NCBI GenBank assembly: GCA_021628825.1
Contig: JAJXRY010000002.1
Span: 806,001-870,000 of the forward strand
Reading direction: 5' to 3'
Source: Lachnospiraceae bacterium
GTDB lineage: Bacteria; Bacillota; Clostridia; Lachnospirales; Lachnospiraceae
DNA length: 64,000 nt
The translations under genes and the position numbers were made by a program. Below, piece after piece: positions 44,002-53,708 of this stretch (the first letter of the stretch is position 1; every line of letters begins with the position of its first letter). The notes beneath the pieces are model-generated. The model had not been told where the DNA came from. It worked only from the letters and a program-made list of their open reading frames with translations, and did not search any database.

Positions 44002-45600
44002 TTCGTTTTCCTTTTTATTTGCATATTTGCCAATCGTGCTCATTTTGTTTGTGGTGAGCAGAAGATACCTTGGAAAGAAGTGGGCGGATCTCTGCCTGAT
44101 TATGGCTTCCCTTATTTTTTATGGGTGGAACTATCCAAAGTGTCTTCCGGTTTTTTATTGGGAAGCCTCATCGTGAATTACGCATGGGGCTGTTTGTTGT
44201 ATAAAGATTTGACGAAGGAGCCAAGAACAGCAAAGAAAAAGATAGCAGGAAAGAGAAAATGTATATTGGGAGCCGGAATTGTGCTGAACGTTGCGGTACT
44301 GTGCTTCTTTAAATATGCACGGTTATTGCCGGCACTTCAGGGAATGGAACTGGATGCGCCGGGAATCAGCTTCTTTACGTTTACGCAGATTGCATTTCTG
44401 GTGGAAACATATCGCAGAAATATTGTACCGATGGGAATGTGTGAGTATGGTTTATATGTAAGCTTTTTTCCGAAGCTGATGCAGGGACCGATCATGCTTC
44501 CGGAGGATTTTCAGGCACAGAGGAGTGATGAAAGACCCACAGTGCAGCGAAGCAATGAAAACCCGGCAGAAGGAAAGAAAAAGCGGACACGGGCTGCTTT
44601 TGAAAATTTTGCGTTATGCTCTACACAAGCAAAGGACGAATGGTGGGAGAAGCTTCTGCGCAATGTGATTCTGATTTCCCTTGGATTATTTAAAAAGGTG
44701 ATTCTGGCAGATACCTTAGGACAGGCTGTTGTGGCAGGATTTGAAAATGTGGCCACGCTCCATGCGGTGGATGCGTGGGTGGTGATGCTGTCCTATACTT
44801 TACAGTTATACTTTGATTTCAGCGGTTATTGCGATATTGCCATGGGTGTTGCAGCGTTCTTTGGCTATGACCTGCCGCTGAACTTTGATTCGCCGTATAA
44901 AGCAGTAAATATTATGGATTTCTGGAAGCGTTGGCATAAGACACTGACGGATTTCCTGACAAAATATGTGTATATTCCGCTTGGGGGAAACCGGAAAGGT
45001 GCTTTCCGGATGTATATGAATTTCCTGATTGTTTTTTTCGTGAGCGGAATCTGGCACGGCGCCGGCTGGCAGTTTATTGTCTGGGGCATGATGCATGGCG
45101 TGCTTTATGCCATTACCCGTGCTGTTTCGGGACGGAGGAAGGATAACAATGGCAGGACAGAAGGAAATTCTGGCAGGATACACCGAATGCTTCGTGGACT
45201 GTCTCACGGAGTGCGCGTACTTTTGACTTTCCTTTATGTCAATGTTGCATGGGTATTCTTCCGGGCTTCTTCGGTTACGGAAGGACTCCAATTTCTACAG
45301 AGACTGGTGATGGGAGGAGCCGGAAAGGTGAGCCGTACCATTGCAGAAGCCTTTAATCTGGATGAATTTTGGTATGTGATCAAGGTACTTCATCTGGATC
45401 AGTCATCAAACAGTTATTTTTATGTGATGTTGCTGTTTCTCGCGGTGTGCCTGCTGCTCATCTGGGCAGTGCCCAATGCGGTACAGATTGCAAAGAAATG
45501 CAGGCTGAATGCAGGAATCATTTTACTCGCAGCCGTATTGTTTGTGTGGAGTGTGATTTCCTTCTCGGGAGTCAGCACGTTTTTGTATTTCAACTTTTAG
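43991..45600 (+). CDS. MBOAT-family O-acyltransferase (AlgI/DltB-like, one frame break)
   Basis: Starts M-V-F-N-S-F-S-F-L-F-A-Y-L-P, the usual AlgI-type N-terminus. It has ten or more TM helices with D-F-W-K-R-W-H, Y-I-P-L-G-G-N-R-K-G and the catalytic His in G-I-W-H-G-A-G-W. A Ser/Glu/Arg-rich insert of about 50 residues (44515-44660) is unusual. The frame breaks near 44140; about 536 residues. MBOAT enzymes move acetyl or other acyl groups across the membrane to polysaccharides. The SGNH-like gene that follows is its expected partner. Confidence 0.92.
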
Positions 45601-45611
45601 GAGGCGGTCAT

Positions 45612-46773
45612 ACGAAAAGGTATAAGAAATTATTGCTTTTATTTATTGCGTTCGTGCTTACAGCATTTGTGCTGATGATCGCACTTGTTGTTTATGTAGA
45701 TCCTTTTTTTCATTATCATAAGCCGTTAAAGAATTTTAATTATGTAGTGGATAATCAGTTGACGCAGAATCCGGGAATGGCAGAGCATCTTCCCTACGAC
45801 AGTGTGATCCTTGGATCTTCCATGACGGTCAACTTTGAAACCGACTGGTTTGAGGAACTGATGGGACTGAAAACAGCGAAGCTCAGTTACAGCGGGGCAT
45901 TTCCGAAGGATCAGTCCAACATTATGAAGCTGATTTTTGACAGCAGGTGGAACGGAGAAAAACGGGAGGTCAAGAAGGTATTTTTTTAGGCGTGGACGTG
46001 ATTACCTATACCGGAGATGTGGAACAGACCAAGTATCCGATTCCGGAATACCTTTATGATAATAATCTGCTGAACGACGTGCAATATGTCCTGAATAAAG
46101 ATGTGCTGCTGCAGTATGTACTTCGTCCCATGGTGGATCGGGAACCGACAAATTGGTCCCATATCTATGCAAGCTGGTGGACGGAAGAGTATTACAATGA
46201 GGACTGGGTACTGCGGAATTATGAACAGCCGGAGAAGGTGGAAACAGAGACGCCGAAGGAGGAGTATGTTTCACCGGTGGAAGCGAATCTTTCTGCCAAT
46301 ATCTGCCCTTACATTGAAGAAAATCCCGATACGGAGTTTGTGATCTTTTTCCCACCGTACAGTATTTTGTACTGGAATGATGTGCTGGAAGAAAATCATC
46401 TGGAAGCAACCCTTGAGGAGTATCGTTATATTACCGAAAGACTGAATGCTTATGATAATGTGACGGTGTACTTTTTCCCGGCATGTGAGGATATTATCTG
46501 TGATCTGAACCATTATGCGGATTACAGCCATTATCATCCGAGGTTCAACCGTTTTATGACGGAATGCTTTGCGTCTGGCAGCTACCGTGTAAGCAAGGAG
46601 AAAAAAATGTGGACGGACAGGAGGCTTCACAGAGTGCAGAAGAGAACCTGCAGAAAGCAGATGTGCAGCCGGAAGAAAAAACAATTGATGAATATCTCGA
46701 AGAGATGAGACAGATTGTCGATGACTATGATTTCGATACGTTGCATGAAAAAATTGCGGTGTGGAATCAATAA
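45612..46773 (+). CDS. DltD/AlgX-like SGNH-type acyl-transfer partner (frame breaks)
   Basis: N-terminal TM anchor (K-K-L-L-L-L-F-I-A-F-V-L-T-A-F), then V-I-L-G-S-S-M-T with the nucleophile Ser, and a C-terminal Asp-x2-His-type block in Y-A-D-Y-S-H-Y-H-P-R-F-N. This is the DltD/AlgX layout. GGAGGCG at 45600 is well placed, but the in-frame codon there is ACG (45612-45614), not ATG; the next usual alternative is TTG at 45633. Breaks lie near 45980 (T7) and 46600. About 385 residues. It probably completes O-acylation begun by the MBOAT protein. Confidence 0.75.
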
Positions 46774-46898
46774 TCCGGAGATTATAATACAGGGCATACG
46801 GAATTGGTAGGCTTGAAGTACTGGTGCAAAATAAGCAATACAAAAAAAGTAATAAAATGAAAAAAATATAAATTGACTAAAAAGGATGAAAACAGGTT

Positions 46899-47340
46899 AT
46901 GAAAAAGAAAATTCAATGGAAAAAAATTTCCTGATGCTTCAGATCGTATTTCTGATATACAGCTTTACCAGTCTGACACAGAAGCTGGCTTCCTCGTTTC
47001 TGCCCCCAAAATGCCGGATCAACGGAAGAACTGGTGCAGCAGCTCTTTAACTGGAAACTGATTATGTCGGCGGGGCTTGTGGTATTGCTGCTTGGCGTAT
47101 ATGCACTGCTCTGGCAGCAGGTGATTAAACGGTTTGAATTATCCGTTGCTTATGCCAATAAGGCCATTACCCTTTTGTGGGCATTGGTGAGGGGGATTTT
47201 TATTTTTCCATGAAGAGATTACTCCCGGAAAAGTGATTGGGATTTTACTTGTCATGGTTGGAATTTACGTGTTGAACACGGGAGATCATCAGGAAACAGC
47301 AGAACACCGGAAAACAGCAGGAAAGGAGAAAGCAGAATGA
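46899..47340 (+). CDS. EmrE/ArnE-like small membrane transporter subunit (frame breaks)
   Basis: About 145 residues with four TM helices: F-L-M-L-Q-I-V-F-L-I-Y-S-F-T-S, M-S-A-G-L-V-V-L-L-L-G-V-Y-A-L-L, S-V-A-Y-A-N-K-A-I-T-L-L-W-A-L-V and G-K-V-I-G-I-L-L-V-M-V-G-I-Y-V-L. The last pair is typical of SMR/ArnE-type flippases. Breaks lie near 46925 (A7), 47005 (C5) and 47195 (G5 or T5). Its ATGA end overlaps the next, related gene, so the two likely form a heterodimer that moves a lipid-linked sugar. Confidence 0.7.
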
Positions 47341-47675
47341 ACATCTATCTGATTATATTGATTGTTTCTGTAGTGATTGCTTCTTTTGCACAGGTTTTAC
47401 TGAAAAAAAGTGCGGAGAAGACCTATGCTTCTCCGCTCCGTGAATATTTGAATTTGTATGTCATTTGCGGTTATGGTCTCATGTTTCTTTCCATGTTTAT
47501 GACCATTGCCTCCTACAGCGGACTGGATTTTACCAATGTCCCCGTGATTGAATCACTGGGGTATGTAATGGTAATGTTCCTCAGTTATTTCTTCTTTAAA
47601 GAAAAAAATAACGAAGCGTAAGCTGCTTGGAATGGTCATTATTCTTGTGGGGATTTTTTTATTTATCACCGTTGA
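47337..47675 (+). CDS. EmrE/ArnF-like small membrane transporter subunit (frame breaks)
   Basis: Starts M-N-I-Y-L-I-I-L-I-V-S-V-V-I-A-S-F-A-Q-V-L-L-K-K-S-A, the usual first helix of SMR proteins. A helix with P-V-I-E-S-L-G-Y-V and a last helix L-G-M-V-I-I-L-V-G-I-F-F follow. One base fewer in the A7 run at 47608 continues the protein; one more T near 47655 ends it at 47675. About 112 residues. It is the second half of the paired flippase. Confidence 0.7.
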
Positions 47676-47967
47676 CCTGTTGGGCAAGCAGTGTGGTGAC
47701 GGGAAGGTGATCCGGGTTATTCGCCTGTAACTCCTTATACCATTTGCTGTACTTATACATGCGGTAATTGGTCTTTAACTTACACAATTGGCTTTCGTCT
47801 GCACAGGACTTTAGAAATGCGGCGCGTTGTTCAAGATTCAGATCGACATAATCTAAATAGGATATACGAAGCTCCGCAAGGGGTTCCGTACATCGCGGAC
47901 AAATTAACTTATGGCCGTTGAGCATATAAATGCGGTTACAGTTCTTGCAGTAATGAATATACATCAT
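47659..47967 (-). CDS. Small zinc-ribbon protein
   Basis: 102 residues, intact. Two CxxC knuckles (C-K-N-C and C-P-R-C) lie 16 residues apart in the N-terminus and form a zinc-ribbon or rubredoxin-like site. The rest is helical and charged. Start ATG follows GAAAGGAG. Function unknown. It converges on the ArnF-like gene. Confidence 0.8.
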   Translation of the reverse strand: MMYIHYCKNCNRIYMLNGHKLICPRCTEPLAELRISYLDYVDLNLEQRAAFLKSCADESQLCKLKTNYRMYKYSKWYKELQANNPDHLPVTTLLAQQVNGDK

Positions 47968-48293
47968 ATAGCAGGACTCCTTTCTGTTCGATTGCTGGGT
48001 TTGCGGTAAACGATTTAAGTAGAGTTTATCTGAATTTGTATTCTGCCGTCAATAATATTTGCGAAAAATTCACACATTTTACAGGTGAAATTGACATGGA
48101 TTTTTACATTTGCAACTCAAACTTTACGAATCTTTACAAAAGAATCAGAAAAGGAATTAAATGGATTTGTACATACTGTAAATTAATGGTATAATATACC
48201 ATAATGTTTTTGAATGTCAAGATGAATATCTGGATTTTTTTCAAAGAAGAATTTATCGTAATTTAGCGAAAAAAACACATAAGGCAGGTTTGA
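47968..48293 (+). promoter_or_regulatory. Intergenic region between zinc-ribbon gene and GH25 gene
   Basis: 326 bases without a gene. Only the promoter at 48167-48195 is clear, leaving a leader of about 90 bases that contains a T6 run near 48236. No riboswitch fold was recognised. Confidence 0.5.
48167..48195 (+). promoter_or_regulatory. Sigma-A promoter for GH25 gene
   Basis: TTGTAC, 17-base spacer, TATAAT, 99 bases before the ATG at 48294. Confidence 0.78.
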
Positions 48294-50922
48294 ATGAAGA
48301 GTTTATTTAAAAAAAGAAGGCAAAGAAAGAACGTCAGCGTAAGATACGTAAGGGCTGGGATGATTACTCCCGGGATGCATACTACGAGGACGATGATTAC
48401 GAAGATTCTGATGAATTTTTATGAGAATGACGAAGATTCAGAAGAATACTATGAAGATGAAGATACCGGATACTATGAGGAAGAGGATTCCGATGAGTAT
48501 TACGGTGATGAAGAGATAGACGAAGATGAGGAGTACTACGGAGAAGAATCTGATGAAGAAGCCGGATATTATGAGGAAGAGGATTCCGACGAGTATTACG
48601 GTGATGAAGAGATAGACGAAGACGGAGAATACTACGAGGCAGATGAATACGATCTGGAAGACGAAGAATCGTATGAAGATGACGAAGAGTATTATGAAGA
48701 TGATGAGTATTACGAGGATGACGAAGACTACGAAGATGATGAAGACTATGAGGAGGAAGATTACGACGAGGACGATGAATACGAGGATAATCGTCATTCT
48801 TATGTAGCCTCCTACCGCAGACGCGCTCACGGAGTGAAAGGTGCGGTACAGTGGTTCATGAATCTTGGAACCACGGATCATGTGATCATGTTCACAGGGC
48901 TCATTGTAGTGATTCTGCTTGCGGTAACCGGCACGCTTTATGTCAATGCCAAGGGAAGACAGAAGCAGATTGAAACCTTTGCACAGGTGGGCGAGGGACT
49001 TGAGGATATTCCGGTCATTGGCGAAAGCGGACTTGTGGCGATTGCTGATGCACAGGCAGCCAGATTGATGGCGGCCATGGAGCAGGAACAGATCATGGAA
49101 GAAGAGCAGCAGGAGGAAGATGCCAAAGCTGCCGGAGAAGAAGTACATATTTTTTTATGAATATTACCTCCATTCAGAGGGATATGAAGATTAAGTTTTC
49201 AAACGAAGCAACCGGAAAACTGTTTTCGGGTGTGGAGTTTGAGGTAAACATCAAGAATTCTTCGGGTGGAGAACTGAATAAGAAGGATGATGATAAGGAC
49301 GGTGTGATTTATCTTACCGGTATGAAATCCGGTAAATATACCGTCACGCTGGTTTCCCCGTTGCAGTATGAAGACTATGTGTTATCTTCTGACCCGGTTA
49401 TAATTACGGTAAGGGAAGACATTGAATACAAAAAGGTGGATGTGGCTGATGAAATTAAAACAGAGGCACAGGTTAATGTGGCGGCAGAAGACACTAAGGT
49501 GAATCAGACCGTGGTAGAATCGACCAATACCGATACGGTAGAATGGGTAGAATCCACGAAAACCATCATCGAAGGAACGGAAACAAGCGAGGATACCTAT
49601 GAGGTTCTTGATAAGAAAAAGATTGCAGATCCGGGAAAGAGTACTTCTTTATTGCTGACCCCTTCCATGCTGATGGATTCCATGAATCCGGTGATGCTTG
49701 GACAGATTCAGACACAGGAAAAATGAAAAATCCGCAGCCGGTCACAACCGAAGAACCAACACAAGAACCGGTGCCGGCTCCGGTAGAAACGCCTACGCCG
49801 GAACCACCGCAGGAAGTAACGCCGACTCCGACGGAAACACCGACCGCGACGCCGACTCCGACGGAAACACCGACTCCGTCACCGTCACCAACAGAAGTGG
49901 AAACACCAACCCCGAGCGCATCTCCATCGGTATCCCCTTCCGCATCCCCGTCTGTGAGTCCTTCCGTGTCACCGAGCGTATCTCCTTCGGTTTCACCAAG
50001 TGCATCCCCTTCTCCTTCCATGAGTAAGGAAGATCAGGCGAAGAAGGATACGACCACAACCTTGAAGTCAACAGATGGCAAAGTAATTTATGTCAAGGAT
50101 GATAGCGGAAATTTCCGCGAAGCCAAATATGCGGATTATTATACGAAGAAGGAATTTTACTTAAAGACGAGCAAGACAACCGGACAGTACCGTTACACTG
50201 GATGGCAGACCATTGACGGACGAACCTATTTCTTTGACAAAAATGGAAACAAGGTTACCGGAGAACAGGTCATTCAGGGAGCAAAGTATAACTTCAACAG
50301 TGACGGAAGCCTGAACAGCGGATCCGGACATATGGGTATTGACGTATCCAAATGGAATGGTAATATTGACTGGAACGCAGTAAAGAACAGCGGTGTTTCC
50401 TATGTCATTATCCGTTGCGGATACCGTGGATCAACGACCGGTGCCCTGATTGAAGATCCCAAATTCCGGAGCAACATCCAGGGAGCCCAGAAGGCAGGGA
50501 TTAAGGTTGGAGTTTATTTCTTTACGCAGGCAGTGAATGAGGTAGAAGCGGTCGAGGAAGCTTCTATGGTAATCAGTCTGGTAAAGGGGTATAATATATC
50601 TTATCCGGTATTTTTGGACGTGGAAGCAAGTAATGGACGTGGCGATCAGATTGATGCTTCCACAAGAACGGCCGTATGCCGTGCATTCTGTCAGACCATT
50701 CAGAACTCCGGATATAAGGCCGGTATTTATGCAAACAAAACCTGGCTGAATTCCTATCTGGATGCACCGGGCTTAAGCAGCTATAAGATCTGGCTGGCAC
50801 AGTATGCAGCATCCCCGAGTTATACACGTACCCGTTATGATATGTGGCAATATTCCTCCAAGGGATCGGTTGCCGGTATCAGCGGAAATGTGGATATGAA
50901 TATTAGCTATTTAGGATATTAA
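48294..50922 (+). CDS. Membrane-anchored GH25 lysozyme with Tyr/Asp/Glu-rich cytoplasmic tail
   Basis: About 875 residues after bridging breaks at 48307 (A7), 48415 (T5), 49152 (T7) and 49720 (A5). The first residues are very basic (K-K-K-K-A-K-K-E-R-Q-R-K); then come some 150 residues almost entirely D, E and Y. One TM helix follows (V-I-M-F-T-G-L-I-V-V-I-L-L-A-V-T). Outside the membrane lie a Glu-rich linker, an Ig-like module, a Pro/Thr/Ser stalk (S-P-S-V-S-P-S), one or two choline-binding-type repeats (G-W-Q-T-I-D-G-R-T-Y-F-F-D) and a GH25 domain: M-G-I-D-V-S-K-W-N-G-N-I-D-W, F-L-D-V-E-A-S (catalytic D and E) and D-M-W-Q-Y-S-S. It cuts peptidoglycan. The acidic tail is very unusual for the family. 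Confidence 0.88.
48471..48640 (+). repeat. 96-bp tandem repeat in acidic tail
   Basis: The unit starting at 48471 recurs from 48567 with a few third-position changes, encoding Y-Y-E-E-E-D-S-D-E-Y-Y-G-D-E-E-I-D-E-D twice. The 96-base period keeps the frame. Confidence 0.85.
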
Positions 50923-50986
50923 TATTAAGATAATTAATCTTATGTACATGCATAGATAAAAATAAAGAAAGACAAAGGATCATCCC

Positions 50987-52069
50987 ATGAGAACATATTT
51001 AGTAACAGGAGGCGCAGGCTTCATTGGTTCGAATTACATTCATTATATGTTTAAGAAATATGACAATGAAATCCGGATCATCAATGTCGATGCGCTGACT
51101 TACGCAGGAAATCTTGAGAACTTGAAGGACATTGAAAACAGAGAGAATTACACCTTTGTGAAAGCAAATATCTGTGACAAGGAAGCCATTTCCAGGATCT
51201 TTGCAGAGAACGACATTGACCGCGTGGTACATTTTGCAGCAGAGAGTCATGTAGACCGCAGTATCAAGCACCCGGAAGTGTTTGTCCAGACGAATGTACT
51301 TGGGACAGCCGTAATGCTGAACTGCGCGAAGGCTGCATGGGAGCTTCCGGATGGCAGCTTCAAGGAAGGAAAGAAGTTTCTTCATGTATCGACCGATGAA
51401 GTATACGGCTCTCTGGAAGAAGATGGCGGATACTTCTATGAGACAACACCATATGCGCCACACAGCCCGTATTCAGCAAGCAAGGCAAGTTCGGATATGC
51501 TGGTAAAAGCTTATATGGATACTTATAAGTTCCCTGCCAATATTACGAACTGCTCCAACAATTACGGACCGTATCAGTTCCCCGAAAAGCTCATCCCATT
51601 AATCATCAACAATGCCTTACAGGGCAAGAAGCTTCCGGTTTATGGGGATGGAAAGAACGTGCGTGACTGGTTGTATGTGGAAGATCATGCGAAGGCCATT
51701 GATATGGTTCAGGAAAAGGGCCGCTTGTTTGAAACCTACAATGTGGGTGGACACAATGAGAAGCAGAACATTGAAATTATCAATATTATTATCGAAACCC
51801 TGCAGGAAATGCTGCCGGATTCCGATCCACGCAAGAAACTGGTAAGCAAGGATCTGATTACTTATGTCGAGGATCGTAAGGGACATGACCGTCGTTATGC
51901 GATCGCACCGGATAAGATCAAGGCAGAGATCGGCTGGGAACCGGAAACAATGTTCAAGGATGGAATCAGGCTTACGATTAAGTGGTTCTTTGAACATGAA
52001 GACTGGATGAAGAATGTGACAAGCGGTGACTATCAGAAATATTATGAGGATATGTACGCCGGAAAGTAA
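50987..52069 (+). CDS. rfbB: dTDP-glucose 4,6-dehydratase
   Basis: 360 residues, intact. Extended SDR: T-G-G-A-G-F-I-G-S-N-Y at the N-terminus, catalytic Y-S-A-S-K, V-D-R-S in the substrate loop and N-C-S-N-N-Y-G-P-Y-Q-F-P-E-K-L-I-P. Converts dTDP-glucose to dTDP-4-keto-6-deoxyglucose, second step to dTDP-L-rhamnose. Start ATG follows AAAGGATC. It is the first of three rhamnose genes in order B-A-C; the last-step reductase rfbD is not in this window. Confidence 0.97.
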   Translation: MRTYLVTGGAGFIGSNYIHYMFKKYDNEIRIINVDALTYAGNLENLKDIENRENYTFVKANICDKEAISRIFAENDIDRVVHFAAESHVDRSIKHPEVFVQTNVLGTAVMLNCAKAAWELPDGSFKEGKKFLHVSTDEVYGSLEEDGGYFYETTPYAPHSPYSASKASSDMLVKAYMDTYKFPANITNCSNNYGPYQFPEKLIPLIINNALQGKKLPVYGDGKNVRDWLYVEDHAKAIDMVQEKGRLFETYNVGGHNEKQNIEIINIIIETLQEMLPDSDPRKKLVSKDLITYVEDRKGHDRRYAIAPDKIKAEIGWEPETMFKDGIRLTIKWFFEHEDWMKNVTSGDYQKYYEDMYAGK

Positions 52070-52134
52070 TCTGCGGGTGGAAAGACATGAATTGCGTCAT
52101 CCGGTAAGAGAGAAAGAAAAGTGAGGAAATTCAT

Positions 52135-53004
52135 ATGAAGGGAATTATTCTGGCAGGCGGCTCCGGAACCCGTCTGTATCCGTTAACAAAGGCAATCAGT
52201 AAACAGATTATGCCGGTTTATGATAAACCGATGATTTATTATCCCCTGTCCACGTTGATGCTGGCAGGGATCCGTGAGATTCTGATTATTTCAACTCCCA
52301 GGGATCTTCCGGTATTTGAGGAACTGTTAGGGGATGGAAGTCAGTTGGGAATGGAGTTTTCCTATGCAGTTCAGGAACAGCCCAGAGGTCTTGCCGATGC
52401 CTTTATTATTGGCGCAGACTTTATCGGGAAGGACAATGTGGCACTGGTGCTTGGCGATAATATTTTCTATGGTCAGAGCTTTTCCAAGGTACTCCGTGAG
52501 GTGGCTTCCAGAAAAAGCGGCGCAACCATTTTCGGATACTATGTACGTGATCCGAGAGAGTATGGTGTGGTAGAATTTGATGAAACCGGCAAAGCGCTTT
52601 CTATTGAAGAAAAGCCACAGAATCCGAAGAGCAATTATGCAGTTCCCGGTCTTTACTTCTATGATAATGATGTGGTGGAAATTGCGAAGAATGTGAAGCC
52701 TTCCGCAAGAGGTGAGATTGAAATTACAAGCATCAACAACGAATATCTTCGCCGCGGAACATTACATGTAGAAACCTTGGGACGCGGATTTGCATGGCTG
52801 GATACCGGAAATCACGATTCTTTGTTGGATGCGGCAGATTTCGTGGCGGCATTCCAGAAGCGTCAGGGACTTTACATTTCCTGTATTGAGGAGATTGCGT
52901 ACAAGAGAGGCTTTATCACGAAAGAGCAGCTTTTGAAGCTGGCAGAACCTCTTATGAAAACCAACTATGGAAAGTATATGAAAGAGGTTGCTGAAGGGTT
53001 GTAA
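52135..53004 (+). CDS. rfbA: Glucose-1-phosphate thymidylyltransferase
   Basis: 289 residues, intact. The nucleotide-binding loop is G-G-S-G-T-R-L-Y-P-L-T with the following K-Q-I-M-P-V-Y-D-K-P-M; later G-D-N-I-F-Y-G and E-K-P. Makes dTDP-glucose from dTTP and glucose-1-phosphate, the first step of dTDP-rhamnose synthesis. Its substrate is supplied by the phosphoglucomutase at the right end of the window. Start ATG follows GTGAGGAAATTCAT. Confidence 0.97.
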   Translation: MKGIILAGGSGTRLYPLTKAISKQIMPVYDKPMIYYPLSTLMLAGIREILIISTPRDLPVFEELLGDGSQLGMEFSYAVQEQPRGLADAFIIGADFIGKDNVALVLGDNIFYGQSFSKVLREVASRKSGATIFGYYVRDPREYGVVEFDETGKALSIEEKPQNPKSNYAVPGLYFYDNDVVEIAKNVKPSARGEIEITSINNEYLRRGTLHVETLGRGFAWLDTGNHDSLLDAADFVAAFQKRQGLYISCIEEIAYKRGFITKEQLLKLAEPLMKTNYGKYMKEVAEGL

Positions 53005-53108
53005 TCAAGTAATGATCCAGAGCCATAACATAACAAAACGTAACTGGGAAGGAGCGGAACAGTTACGACAAAACAAACGAACATAGTGACAGAAAGAGAG
53101 ACGAAACA

Positions 53109-53672
53109 ATGGGTAAGATAACCGTAGAAACCTGTGAAATCGAAGGCTTAAAGGTGATTACACCGACCGTGTTCGGCGATGCCAGAGGCTATTTCATGGA
53201 AACATATAATTACAATGATTATAAGGAAGCAGGAATTGATCAGGTCTTTGTACAGGACAATCAGTCTGCATCAGTAAAGAATGTGCTGCGTGGTCTTCAT
53301 TTTCAGATTAACTATCCGCAGGACAAGCTGGTCCGCGTGGTATCCGGAGAGGTGTTTGATGTGGCTGTGGATCTGCGTCCGGGTTCTGAGACCTATGGAA
53401 AATGGTTTGGAGTGACACTTTCTGCGGAGAATAAGAAGCAGTTTTTTATTCCGAAGAATTTTGCGCATGGTTTTGTGGTGTTATCGGATTATGCGGAATT
53501 TGCCTATAAATGTACCGATTTTTATCATCCGAACGATGAGGGCGGATTGAAATTCGACGATCCGGACATTGGAATCGACTGGCCGATTACATCCAAAGAG
53601 GATCTGATTATGTCAGATAAGGATACCAAGTGGGGCGGAATCAAGGAATATACAGCGTCCCGCAATCAATAA
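53109..53672 (+). CDS. rfbC: dTDP-4-dehydrorhamnose 3,5-epimerase
   Basis: 187 residues, intact. Cupin fold with P-T-V-F-G-D-A-R-G-Y-F, the N-Q-S stretch and catalytic His in L-R-G-L-H-F-Q, and D-L-R-P-G-S-x-T-Y-G. Third step to dTDP-L-rhamnose. Start ATG follows AGAGAGACGAAACA. The 104 bases before it hold no gene. Confidence 0.96.
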   Translation: MGKITVETCEIEGLKVITPTVFGDARGYFMETYNYNDYKEAGIDQVFVQDNQSASVKNVLRGLHFQINYPQDKLVRVVSGEVFDVAVDLRPGSETYGKWFGVTLSAENKKQFFIPKNFAHGFVVLSDYAEFAYKCTDFYHPNDEGGLKFDDPDIGIDWPITSKEDLIMSDKDTKWGGIKEYTASRNQ

Positions 53673-53708
53673 TTACCGATAGGTAAATGAAAGCGAACGG
53701 ATGATTCT

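Noticed and set aside
48438..49148. Long hydrophobic minus-strand ORF
   Set aside because: It is the mirror of D/E/Y codons in the acidic tail of the GH25 gene, which read as I/L/V/F on the other strand. There is no ribosome site.
49566..50021. Minus-strand Gly/Asp/Val-rich repeat ORF
   Set aside because: It is opposite the Pro/Thr/Ser stalk of the GH25 protein; the repetitive composition is a shadow of that stalk.
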